This document shows, one piece after another, positions 8,517-17,806 of a stretch of 36,522 nt of DNA. Within the stretch, counting starts at the first letter, position 1. Each line of letters starts with the position of its first letter. Source of the stretch: Acholeplasmataceae bacterium (GTDB lineage: Bacteria; Bacillota_I; Bacilli_A; Acholeplasmatales; Acholeplasmataceae); contig JALQTF010000011.1 of NCBI GenBank assembly GCA_023264085.1, positions 1 to 36,522 on the forward strand, read 5' to 3'. The notes beneath the pieces were generated by a model that searched no databases, had not been told where the DNA came from, and saw only the letters and a list, made by a program, of their open reading frames with translations. The translations under genes were made by a program, and so were the position numbers.

Positions 8517-10743
8517 CTCCTGAAGTCAAACTTTGAATGACCGTTTGATGAAACACTTTTTTGTTAAATCTTAATCCTAACCATAATCCTAATAGTGTGA
8601 TCGCCAATACTAAAATAATGTAATCTGAAACACCCATATATTCAATCGTTAAGCCATGATCAGGGACAAACATCACGATTGCATTTAGTATCAAAATTGA
8701 TAATATCAGTCCAATCATTGAAAGTAAAATTTGCTCAATAATAACAAGCATCGATAGCGTTGATTCATGGGCCCCGACGGATCTAAAAATAGAAAAATCT
8801 TTTTTTCTAGCATTCATCATGTTTTTAGTTACTGCATGAATGACAGCATATAGGAAAAGCCCAAGAATGAGTAAAATAATCACTGCAACAATAGCTAATA
8901 TAAACACTAAGAATTCTTGTAAAAATCCTGGGATATTTGCTGGATAGTACACTTTATATACTTGTGCATCCAATGACTCAATAAGTCTTGTTCCAGCGAG
9001 TTGATTCTCAACAGAAACACTTGCAATTGCAGAAGGCAATGATACATATTCTTCTTCGACTTCCAACAATAATGTTTGAATGATCTCATCAAATACCGAT
9101 GTAGATATGCTTCCATAATTAAACTCATTTTCTAATATTCCATTTGCAAAAACCAATGTTTTATTCATTGTCACGGTTTGTGTGAGCGAATCAGCTTGAA
9201 CCTCAACTTCAAGAGACAATGGTGTTTCAAATATATCTTCATTATCTAAATACACATCATAGCCGTTGTATTCAGTTCTCGCATCATAAATAAACACTTC
9301 TTGATTATTGATAGTAATTTGTAAAGAATTCTCAAGCGATTGTTTTACTTGCAATTTAAGACTTTGATCAAGCGATGGTTCTGTAGGATAACTTTGTGAA
9401 AGATAGGCATCTGAAAAATAAATTGTTTGTAAGTCATTATCAATGATACCAACAATTTTAAAATATCCGATACCTGCCTCTTCTAATGCATTTTTATCCC
9501 AATCCCAAATACGATCACTTGTAAGTAAAACTGTTTGATCAATGTCGATACCCCACCAATAATTACTCACAACGATTTCATCCATTGCAATTGGTAATCT
9601 TCCTTCTGAAAGCATGTTTGAAGTTAACATGTGAGCACTATCGTTAAATCTATAATTCATCATATCCATCACTTCATCGTTATTATAAAAAGTGACTAAG
9701 TTAAAACTTGTATCATTATGAAATAATGCGCCATATGCATATACTTTATTCACATCTCTAAAGCTCTCAATGATGTTGATGTCCTCGTTGGTGAGTGGAT
9801 TGCCATCTCTTCTTTCAACAAGGACGCGACTACTCGGTACTGATGGATATGTCCCTGACTGTTCTAACCCTGTTGTACGAAGTCCATATATTTGATTAGA
9901 ATAAACGATCGTAAAAACACTGATCGCAATAAGCATTAAAAACAGCATAAAGAAAAATCTTTTAGGCTGCGCAAATAAGTTTCTCATAGAAAATTTCAAC
10001 AAATCAAAAATATTGAGTTTTTTTGATTTATCTTGTTTTGTTACGGAAACTTCTTGATGTGCTTTTAATTGAATATCTTCGACAACTTCACCATCAGACA
10101 TTTTGATTCTTCTCGTTGCATATGGTGCAACTTGATCAAATTCATGCGTAACAACAATCACGAGTTTATCCTTAGATATGTCATTTAATAAAGACATAAT
10201 TTGTTCAGCGGATGTTTGATCTAAGTTCCCTGTCGGTTCATCACACACGATGATTGGTGTATCTTTGGCAAGTGCTCTCGCAATGACTGCACGCTGCTTT
10301 TGACCACCTGATAATTTTGATGATTTTTGATTTTTTTGTTTTGTAAGTCCTACTTGATCAATAAGTTTTAATGCACGTGCTTTTCTTGCTTTAGAAGGAA
10401 ATCCCTGCAATTCTAGTGCTAACATCACATTTTGTAACACTGTATACGAATCAATAATATTATAGTTTTGAAATACAAAACCAACATTTTCACGACGATA
10501 TGTCTCAAAATCTTTAATTTGATAATGGGACGTTTCTTCAGAGAAAATAAACATTTCTCCTTCTTCATACTTGTCTAATCCAGAAAGTACATTAAGTAAC
10601 GTTGATTTCCCACTTCCTGATTCACCAGTAACTGCAATAAACTCACCCATATGAAACGTGAGTGAGATATGTTTCATCCCAACACTTACATTATTTTCTG
10701 ATTGATAATATTTTGATACTCTTTCTAATCTTAGTGCTTCCAT
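8509..10743 (-). CDS. ABC transporter, N-terminal NBD fused to FtsX/MacB-like permease (probable partner)
   Basis: [39 protein letters not shown]; same architecture; overlaps next gene by 8 nt. Confidence 0.92.
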   Translation of the reverse strand: MEALRLERVSKYYQSENNVSVGMKHISLTFHMGEFIAVTGESGSGKSTLLNVLSGLDKYEEGEMFIFSEETSHYQIKDFETYRRENVGFVFQNYNIIDSYTVLQNVMLALELQGFPSKARKARALKLIDQVGLTKQKNQKSSKLSGGQKQRAVIARALAKDTPIIVCDEPTGNLDQTSAEQIMSLLNDISKDKLVIVVTHEFDQVAPYATRRIKMSDGEVVEDIQLKAHQEVSVTKQDKSKKLNIFDLLKFSMRNLFAQPKRFFFMLFLMLIAISVFTIVYSNQIYGLRTTGLEQSGTYPSVPSSRVLVERRDGNPLTNEDINIIESFRDVNKVYAYGALFHNDTSFNLVTFYNNDEVMDMMNYRFNDSAHMLTSNMLSEGRLPIAMDEIVVSNYWWGIDIDQTVLLTSDRIWDWDKNALEEAGIGYFKIVGIIDNDLQTIYFSDAYLSQSYPTEPSLDQSLKLQVKQSLENSLQITINNQEVFIYDARTEYNGYDVYLDNEDIFETPLSLEVEVQADSLTQTVTMNKTLVFANGILENEFNYGSISTSVFDEIIQTLLLEVEEEYVSLPSAIASVSVENQLAGTRLIESLDAQVYKVYYPANIPGFLQEFLVFILAIVAVIILLILGLFLYAVIHAVTKNMMNARKKDFSIFRSVGAHESTLSMLVIIEQILLSMIGLILSILILNAIVMFVPDHGLTIEYMGVSDYIILVLAITLLGLWLGLRFNKKVFHQTVIQSLTSGGE

Positions 10744-10779
10744 GTTTCCTCCATTAAAAAATAATATCCCTTTTGTGTG

Positions 10780-11427
10780 TCAAAGTATTGACATCAAAAC
10801 TTCATCCAAAGTCTTTACATCATTGACTATGTGCATCGGGTTTAATTGAAGTAGTTGATTTTCCGTTCTGTAGCCATAGCTTACGGCAATATGGTCCACA
10901 TTTAATGCTTTTGCTACAATAATATCTGGCTCTGAGTCACCGATATAAATAATATCATCTTTAGAAATATTCATGGCATGACATACATGTAAAATCATAT
11001 CAGGAGCCGGTTTAATAGGAAGTGCATTTGTCATTCCCAACACAACATCAAATATATCTTTAAAGTAATACGCTGATAAAGATTGTACTAAATGATGATA
11101 TTTATTGGAAACAACTGCAAGTTGATAAGATAATTTAAGCTTTTGTAATAATTCAATGATTCCATCATAGATAACAGTTAAATCTTGATGATTGGCATCA
11201 TAATATGCTTGATAAGTATCATGAATCGATTTGACATGATTATCAGATGCTTTAGGTGCACATCTCTTAATCATTTGCATGGCCCCAGATCCAACACTTT
11301 GGCGAACATGATCTACTGATACTTCTTTATATCCAAATGTTTTTAATCCAATATTCACTGCCTGATGAATATCGTAAATGGTATCTAATAAAGTCCCATC
11401 TAAATCAAATATCATTGCTTTTTTCAT
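10780..11427 (-). CDS. HAD-superfamily hydrolase (phosphoglycolate phosphatase-like)
   Basis: IFDLDGTLLDT, VVSNK, YIGDSEPDI motifs; ATG at 11427 has a GAGGAAA SD, better than the TTG at 11439. Confidence 0.9.
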   Translation of the reverse strand: MKKAMIFDLDGTLLDTIYDIHQAVNIGLKTFGYKEVSVDHVRQSVGSGAMQMIKRCAPKASDNHVKSIHDTYQAYYDANHQDLTVIYDGIIELLQKLKLSYQLAVVSNKYHHLVQSLSAYYFKDIFDVVLGMTNALPIKPAPDMILHVCHAMNISKDDIIYIGDSEPDIIVAKALNVDHIAVSYGYRTENQLLQLNPMHIVNDVKTLDEVLMSIL

Positions 11428-11485
11428 GACTTTCCTCAAGTCATATTATACCACGATAATGATTGTAAAAATCGTTTATTTCGTG

Positions 11486-11491
11486 TATAAT
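11486..11491 (+). promoter_or_regulatory. tmRNA promoter (-10 TATAAT; -35 TTGTAA at 11463-11468, 17-bp spacer)
   Basis: Consensus -10 with 17-bp spacer, start predicted near 11499-11501. Confidence 0.65.
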
Positions 11492-11500
11492 CATCACGCT

Positions 11501-11841
11501 GGGGATGTTTATGGATTCGTCAGAGTATGAATCTATCATGTTGCGTATCTTGGTTGCTCAAGTAAAAAAGCCGAGGCTAATAACCGGAAACCAAAATTTT
11601 TCTTACGCAGCTTAAGAATAGCAAGCGTGCCAACTAAGTTGTTTGCTTACGACACTTACACGGCTCATAAAGTAAGCGATCTTATTGTTGTTGACATGCT
11701 TCAATAAGATTACTAAATGTCTCGATGTCATCTTTCTTGTTTATTGTTAGGATGTCATTTAAATTCGTCAATAAACTACGTACGTAGACGCATGGTATCA
11801 TCATATTTTGCACAGGGGTTCAACTCCCCTCATCTCCACCA
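11501..11841 (+). ncRNA. ssrA: Transfer-messenger RNA (tmRNA), CCA encoded
   Basis: 5' GGGGATG...GGATTCG and 3' GGGGTTCAACTCCCCTCATCTCCACCA pair as acceptor stem and T arm; internal tag ORF at 11586-11615. Confidence 0.96.
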
Positions 11842-11854
11842 AAAAAAATAAAAA

Positions 11855-11880
11855 AACACGTCATTGACGTGTTCTTTTTT
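11855..11880. terminator. Bidirectional terminator after tmRNA and convergent CotH gene
   Basis: AACACGTC-ATT-GACGTGTT flanked by A and T runs. Confidence 0.8.
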
Positions 11881-13334
11881 TATATGAAGGGTGATCTAAA
11901 CATCGCATCTCGATACCATATCGATCGTTCATATATGAATGTTTTATTCCACAAAATATGATCTGCAAACGATTCAAACTCAACCATGAACATCGGATTT
12001 GGCCACAAATATGTATTAAAATCATTCCATCTTTCAAAATTTTCTTCTGCATAAGGTATTAAAGAGATACCTAAAACTTCTATCAATGTTATAAACTGAG
12101 GTAAAATTTCATTGTAATAATATAGCATTTCTTTTTTAAACATGTCTTGAAATGCATCTAATTCAATAATCGTAAAAAACCATGACATCCTAGGATCAAA
12201 AGCTAAAAAGAAACCTTCAGGATTATAATAATCATCTCCGACATAATCAGCATTCCCTAATGCAAAATCAAAATCCCAAACAGGACCAAATTTTAACAAG
12301 TTACTTTCACGATACATAAATACAGATAATCCCCAAGCATCAACATTTTTAAATAATTCTTGAATGATCATGTATGTTGCCCAATTTTTTAAATCAATGT
12401 CAGGATGAATGATACCGTTTCGTAAATCATTTAAGACATTCTCTAAATACATTTCAATCGTATCAAGTGTTTGAGAATCCAAATTTGCACTTCTTTTTAT
12501 GGCATAAGGTGCGCCATCCACACGAATAAATAAATCATCAGATGGCTCCCAATCAATACGGTGATCAAGTTCTAAGGCAAATGTTAAAGGATCTTCATTC
12601 GATTTGATATATGTACGATCTTCAATCAAAGCATATAATCCCTGGTAATCACCATTGATGTATAAGGATATATACCTTGTATCTTGTGTGATCTCTAAAG
12701 ATAGCATTTTAGCAAGTTGATGGGCTAATACATCTCGCATCAATGATTTGTCTGCTGCCATTCCAATGAGCAAATAATCATGATGTGGTTTTAATCCCAT
12801 CATGTCGATATCTTGATCAAATGATATCCGGTATGATTTTTTATCATACGTAAACCAATTAGAATTTCCTCTTCCACGAATATTTCCTAATGATTCAAAA
12901 AGTTGACTATCATTTTGATAAAGTGAAATCAATGTTTGTGAGAAAGTTTCTTTTTGAATATTTTCAAAATCAACACCATTTAAATGAATTTCATAATTAT
13001 GTTTTGGAGAATATGCACTTAATACATAAATTTGATCAACAATTTTGAATGTATCATCTCTTGCATAAATAATGACTTCAATATCCATAAATTGGTCATA
13101 GATGGGTCGATCAAACGTTTTTAAATCATCTATCATTTGGTCATTTATTTCATACGAAATCGTTGTTCCTTCAAATAAAGGAAGCGTGCTTTCATGTGTG
13201 ACATCTTGATTAATAAAATTCTCAACATGTGGTAAAACCTCTTCTAAAGTATGTCTTGCTGTGAGGTTTTTTTGACAAGAAACAAGAAAAATTGTGATTA
13301 AAATAATAATGCTATTTATTAAAAATGATTTCAT
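11880..13334 (-). CDS. CotH-kinase-family lipoprotein
   Basis: Lipobox FLVSCQ; RGRGNSNW, YRISFD, LYINGDYQGLYALIE, GPVWDFDFALGN typical of CotH. Confidence 0.88.
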   Translation of the reverse strand: MKSFLINSIIILITIFLVSCQKNLTARHTLEEVLPHVENFINQDVTHESTLPLFEGTTISYEINDQMIDDLKTFDRPIYDQFMDIEVIIYARDDTFKIVDQIYVLSAYSPKHNYEIHLNGVDFENIQKETFSQTLISLYQNDSQLFESLGNIRGRGNSNWFTYDKKSYRISFDQDIDMMGLKPHHDYLLIGMAADKSLMRDVLAHQLAKMLSLEITQDTRYISLYINGDYQGLYALIEDRTYIKSNEDPLTFALELDHRIDWEPSDDLFIRVDGAPYAIKRSANLDSQTLDTIEMYLENVLNDLRNGIIHPDIDLKNWATYMIIQELFKNVDAWGLSVFMYRESNLLKFGPVWDFDFALGNADYVGDDYYNPEGFFLAFDPRMSWFFTIIELDAFQDMFKKEMLYYYNEILPQFITLIEVLGISLIPYAEENFERWNDFNTYLWPNPMFMVEFESFADHILWNKTFIYERSIWYRDAMFRSPFI

Positions 13335-13401
13335 GTATATCCTTTTTTTTGTTCATAAAAAATATGCTATAATTGTTTAGAAAAGAAAGTGAGGTCAATT
13401 T

Positions 13402-13911
13402 ATGACAAGTAACATGACACCTTTAAAAGTAATTTATGCCTCGATGTTTTCAGCAATTGTCTTTGTGTTTACGTATATCGGGATTCAAGTACCTGCATTC
13501 GGCGCATTTGGAGGTCTCACTCACATGGGAACGCTTGTGATGTTTTTAATTGCCATTAAATATGGAAAATATTATGGTGCATTATCAGGTGCCATTGGCA
13601 TGACTTTATTTGATTTATTATCTCCTTGGGCTGCTTGGGCACCAGGGACATTTGTTGTGAGAATCATTGCTGGATATGTGTTTGGACTTGTTGCAGAATC
13701 ACCTGAAGGTCAAGGCTTGTCTACATTGAAAAACTGGTTATCGCTTGGTCTTGGTGGAACAGTCATCGTTGTAGGATATTTAGTATTTGAAGCATTTTTC
13801 TTAGGATCTGGTGCTGCAGCATTTAGAAGTATTCCAGGAAATCTATTGCAACTCGTCATTGCAGCTGCAGGGATTTTCATAATTAAATCATTACCTGAAT
13901 TGAGGAAATAA
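13402..13911 (+). CDS. ECF transporter S component (substrate unassigned)
   Basis: Small six-TM-like protein, [57 protein letters not shown] at 13369. Confidence 0.75.
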   Translation: MTSNMTPLKVIYASMFSAIVFVFTYIGIQVPAFGAFGGLTHMGTLVMFLIAIKYGKYYGALSGAIGMTLFDLLSPWAAWAPGTFVVRIIAGYVFGLVAESPEGQGLSTLKNWLSLGLGGTVIVVGYLVFEAFFLGSGAAAFRSIPGNLLQLVIAAAGIFIIKSLPELRK

Positions 13912-13912
13912 C

Positions 13913-14824
13913 ATGACATATCAAGTATTATTATATTACCATTATACACCAATTGAAGATCCTGAGTCATTTGCAGAGAAACACTTAAAATACTGTAAGA
14001 AGTTAGGTGTATTGGGTCGAATCATTGTATCTAGTGAAGGTATTAATGGTACACTTTCTGGTAGCATTGAACAAACTAATACATACATGCATGACTTAAA
14101 ATCCATCAAAGGATTTGAAGATATGTCATTTAAAATTGATGTAGAGGATGCTCATGCTTTTAAACGTATTTCTGTAAAAGTAAAAAAAGAAATTGTGAAC
14201 TTAGGTTTAGAAGATGATATTAATCCACATGAACTTACAGGGACTTATCTTGAACCGAAAGATTACTATGAAAAATTAAAAGATCCAAATGTTGTGATTG
14301 TTGATGCAAGAAATAATTATGAATATGATTTAGGACATTTTAGAAACGCCATCAAACCTGATATTAAAAACTTTAGAGATATTCCTTCATGGTTTAGAAA
14401 ACATAAACAATTATTTGAAGGCAAAACCGTACTTACATATTGTACGGGTGGAGTGCGTTGTGAAAAATGGTCTGGATTTTTAAAACGTGAAGGTATTGAA
14501 GACGTTTATCAACTAAAAGGTGGCATTGTTACATATGGAAAAGACCCTGTCGTTCAAGGGGAACTTTGGGACGGCGCATGCTATGTATTTGATTCAAGAA
14601 TTAGTGTGCCTGTGAATAGAGTCAACCCTGTCATTGTTGGTAAAGATCACTTTACTGGTGAACCATGTGAAAGATACATCAACTGTGCCAATCCAGAATG
14701 TAATAAGCAAATTTTGTGTAGTGAAGAAAATGAAATAAAGTACAAAGGCTCATGTTGTGATAGTTGTAGAGAACATCCTCTCAATCGTTATGAGATAAGA
14801 GCATCATCAAGAATATATGATTAA
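13913..14824 (+). CDS. trhO: Rhodanese-family tRNA uridine(34) hydroxylase TrhO (YceA)
   Basis: N-terminal [43 protein letters not shown], rhodanese loop [16 protein letters not shown]-terminal Cys-rich region. Confidence 0.93.
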   Translation: MTYQVLLYYHYTPIEDPESFAEKHLKYCKKLGVLGRIIVSSEGINGTLSGSIEQTNTYMHDLKSIKGFEDMSFKIDVEDAHAFKRISVKVKKEIVNLGLEDDINPHELTGTYLEPKDYYEKLKDPNVVIVDARNNYEYDLGHFRNAIKPDIKNFRDIPSWFRKHKQLFEGKTVLTYCTGGVRCEKWSGFLKREGIEDVYQLKGGIVTYGKDPVVQGELWDGACYVFDSRISVPVNRVNPVIVGKDHFTGEPCERYINCANPECNKQILCSEENEIKYKGSCCDSCREHPLNRYEIRASSRIYD

Positions 14825-14850
14825 AGCACGTTATGAACGTGCTTTATTTT
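14823..14850. terminator. Hairpin terminator between convergent trhO and MarR-like gene
   Basis: AAAGCACGTT-ATG-AACGTGCTTTATTTTT. Confidence 0.75.
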
Positions 14851-15763
14851 TATATATTTCTGTGTATTTCTTAATCAATTGATATGTTTGTTCAATTAAA
14901 TCAAATTGTTTTTGGGAAACAGATTGTCTCATTTCTTCATATATGTCTATTCTAAATGACATATAATCTTCAACAATTTTTATTGTGTGAGGTTTTAAAA
15001 TAATATCTAATTTTCTTTTATCAATTTTACCTACTTCTCTATGTATGAAACCTTCTTTATCGAGTTTATGAATAATTGAAGATATGGTTGAAAATTGCAT
15101 AGACGTTTTTTCATTCAATGAAGATGGCTGATTTAATCCTTCTTCCTCAAAAATATAGGATAATGTTAATAGTTTTAATTCGGTGAGGTCTAAATCTAGT
15201 TCATATGTTTGTAAAAAAGATGTTTCTCTTTTGAAGTGATAAAAATAAATTCGATTAAATGCATCATAAATGGTTTCAAAAGAAGGCAAATTGAGCAGAT
15301 TTGGTGTCTTTAATTTAGGTGTTTCTTCTGAAAATGTATTACTAATGTGAATAATCACTTTCAAAAGCTCTAAAAGTTTCAAATTCGAAAATGAAGATTT
15401 TATATATGCTAGTAGCCCTTGATAGTACTCAATTAGTATTTTATAATAAGCGATGCCAACATCATCTAAATCAATTAACATGTGTTTATAATTACTAGGA
15501 TCACGATACCTTTTAATAATTTTATTTTTTTCAAGTATTTTTAAGTGATTTGAAAACGTTGAATGTGTCGCACCAATTTTTTTTGCTAAATTAGAAGAGA
15601 AATTTAATTGTTCTTTTTTTTCTTTTTGAATCGCAAACAATAAATTGATATCTTTAAGTGTCAATGGATAATCAAAACGACTTCTCAAAGACATTAAATA
15701 GTCTTGTTCAACGATTTCATAAAATGATTCATAAATAGGTTGATATAATTTTTTAATTGACAT
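14831..15763 (-). CDS. Tandem-MarR winged-helix regulator (two MarR-like domains in one chain)
   Basis: Two wHTH segments: NFSSNLAKKIGATHSTFSNHLKILEKNKIIKRYRDPSNYKHMLIDL and GLNQPSSLNEKTSMQFSTISSIIHKLDKEGFIHREVGKIDKRKLDIILKP. Confidence 0.75.
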   Translation of the reverse strand: MSIKKLYQPIYESFYEIVEQDYLMSLRSRFDYPLTLKDINLLFAIQKEKKEQLNFSSNLAKKIGATHSTFSNHLKILEKNKIIKRYRDPSNYKHMLIDLDDVGIAYYKILIEYYQGLLAYIKSSFSNLKLLELLKVIIHISNTFSEETPKLKTPNLLNLPSFETIYDAFNRIYFYHFKRETSFLQTYELDLDLTELKLLTLSYIFEEEGLNQPSSLNEKTSMQFSTISSIIHKLDKEGFIHREVGKIDKRKLDIILKPHTIKIVEDYMSFRIDIYEEMRQSVSQKQFDLIEQTYQLIKKYTEIYKNKARS

Positions 15764-15778
15764 ACGACCTCATTAAGT

Positions 15779-15801
15779 TTACTAAAGAATACTTTATTAT
15801 A
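15779..15801 (-). promoter_or_regulatory. Promoter -10 (TATAAT, complement of 15796-15801) with overlapping imperfect inverted repeat
   Basis: TTACTAAAG-AATA-CTTTATTA on + strand; candidate autoregulatory operator. Confidence 0.4.
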
Positions 15802-15829
15802 TCATATTCGTAATAATTTAATAAAAAAA

Positions 15830-15852
15830 ATAAAAAGGCTAAGCCTTTTTAT
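15830..15852 (-). terminator. htpG terminator
   Basis: AAAAAGGCT-AAGCCTTTTT hairpin next to the htpG stop. Confidence 0.7.
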
Positions 15853-17708
15853 TTAGATAATAATGTTGTGATTGCATCTGTATAAGCTTTAGGATTTTCT
15901 AGTGGAATCCCTTCAGCAACTAGTGACTGATAATAAAGTAATGACGCAATTGAATCGATTGTTTGATCATCCGATACAAACGTTTCATGTAGTTTTTTAA
16001 ATAAGTCGTGATTTGGATTGACTTCTAAGATACGTTCAGCTTTCACGGATTCACCGTTTGGCATTTGATTCAGTACTTTTTCCATCTCAAGCGACACACC
16101 CTCACCAGAGACAATACACACTGGTGACTCTGTAAGTCTTGCGGATACTTTAACATCTTTCACTTGATCTTTTAAACTATTTTTTATCGCTTTTAAAAAT
16201 TCTTTATAGTCTTTTTCTTGTTTTTTGACTTCTTTTTTCTTATCTTCTAATACTTCTTCTAAATCTCCTTGTTGAATCGATTTAAAAGGAATTTCTTGAT
16301 AGTTTTGCATTGCTTGGAACATAAATTCATCGACATCATCATAACATAATAACACTTCAATATCTTGTGACTTCATTGCATCCATTTGAGGTAAATTTAA
16401 CATTCTTTGTTTTGATTTACCTGTCGCATAATAAATAAATTTTTGACTTTCAGGTTTTCTATCTAAATATTCTTTTAATGTTATGGGTGATTCACTTTTT
16501 GAAGTCTCAAATAAAATCAGATCTTGCAACTTATCTTTATTCATCCCAAACATCTCATAAATACCATATTTTAACGTGAGTTTATAAGCTTCATAAAATT
16601 CTAAATACTTATCTCTTTCATCTGCTAACATGGATTCTAATTCACTCTTAATTTTTTTCTCTAAATGTGATGCAATTTTTTTAAGTTGGCGATCGTGTTG
16701 TAACATTTCTCTAGATAAATTTAGTGATAAATCCGCAGAATCTACAAGTCCTTTGACAAACTTAAAGTAATCTGGAATCAATGATTTATTTTTATCTTCA
16801 ATAAAGACGCTTTTAGAATATAATTGTAATCCCTTTTCAAAGCTTTCAGTGTAAAAATTATATGCAGGTTTTTTAGGTATGAATAAAAGTGCAGTATACG
16901 TTAACATACCTTCTACATTCGTATGAATCGTTTTTAATGGCGCTTCAAATTCATTAAATTGATGTTTATAAAATTCTTGAAGTTCTTCTTCTTTGACATC
17001 ATTTTTAGAACGTTTCCAAATGGGAGTCATTTGGTTGAGTGTCACATCTTCTTGAATTTCTTTTTTATCTTCTGTTCTCGTTTCTAGCATCTTTATAGGA
17101 TATCTTATATAATCGCTATATTTTTTTACGAGTGATTTGATTTCATAAAATTTTAAAAATTTGGAGAAATCAATATCTTCAGCATCTTCTCTAATATATA
17201 ATGTAATTTCTGTACCAATAGTCTCTTTTTCAATATCTTCAATTGTATAATTTGATACACCATCAGATGTCCATAAATATCCTGTTTCGGCATATGGTGA
17301 ACGTGTTTTTACTTCTACTTTTTCTGCCACCATAAATGCACTGTAAAAACCTACACCAAATTGACCGATGAGTTCTGCTTCACTTTTTTCTTCTAATGAC
17401 TCTTGAAAAGCTTTCGTACCAGATTTAGCGATGGTACCTAAATTTTCTACAAGTTCTTCTTGAGTAAGACCAATACCAGTATCAACAATCGTTAAAGTAC
17501 GTGCTTTATCATCATTGATCAATCTGATTTCATAGTCAGCATTCGGCACTTTTTCATCCGTTAATGATTTGAAATGACGTTTATCAATGGCATCACTCGC
17601 ATTTGAAATGAGTTCTCTTAAAAATATTTCATGGTGAGTATAAATTGAGTGTGTCATCAAATGTAGTAAACGTTGAGATTCTGTTTTAAATTGTTTTGTT
17701 TGTTTCAT
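15849..17708 (-). CDS. htpG: Molecular chaperone HtpG (Hsp90)
   Basis: FLRELISNASDAIDK, DTGIGLT, IGQFGVGFYSAFMVA, NLSREMLQ. Confidence 0.98.
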   Translation of the reverse strand: MKQTKQFKTESQRLLHLMTHSIYTHHEIFLRELISNASDAIDKRHFKSLTDEKVPNADYEIRLINDDKARTLTIVDTGIGLTQEELVENLGTIAKSGTKAFQESLEEKSEAELIGQFGVGFYSAFMVAEKVEVKTRSPYAETGYLWTSDGVSNYTIEDIEKETIGTEITLYIREDAEDIDFSKFLKFYEIKSLVKKYSDYIRYPIKMLETRTEDKKEIQEDVTLNQMTPIWKRSKNDVKEEELQEFYKHQFNEFEAPLKTIHTNVEGMLTYTALLFIPKKPAYNFYTESFEKGLQLYSKSVFIEDKNKSLIPDYFKFVKGLVDSADLSLNLSREMLQHDRQLKKIASHLEKKIKSELESMLADERDKYLEFYEAYKLTLKYGIYEMFGMNKDKLQDLILFETSKSESPITLKEYLDRKPESQKFIYYATGKSKQRMLNLPQMDAMKSQDIEVLLCYDDVDEFMFQAMQNYQEIPFKSIQQGDLEEVLEDKKKEVKKQEKDYKEFLKAIKNSLKDQVKDVKVSARLTESPVCIVSGEGVSLEMEKVLNQMPNGESVKAERILEVNPNHDLFKKLHETFVSDDQTIDSIASLLYYQSLVAEGIPLENPKAYTDAITTLLSK

Positions 17709-17758
17709 ATTATCCTCCCATATGATATTTTATTGATGTACATATATAAAGTCAATAA

Positions 17759-17790
17759 AAAAGGCACTTTATGGTAAAGTGCCTTTTATT
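17759..17790 (-). terminator. Terminator of sugar ABC operon
   Basis: AAAAGGCACTTTA-TGG-TAAAGTGCCTTTT. Confidence 0.8.
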
Positions 17791-17806
17791 AATCCTTAAT
17801 TTAAAA

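Noticed and set aside
13710-13970. 86-aa minus-strand ORF
   Set aside because: Antisense to ECF S component and trhO.
17709-17758. Possible CIRCE or CtsR operator upstream of htpG
   Set aside because: Neither TTAGCACTC-N9-GAGTGCTAA nor a GGTCAAA tandem is present; only an ordinary TTGACT-N17-TAAAAT promoter is visible.
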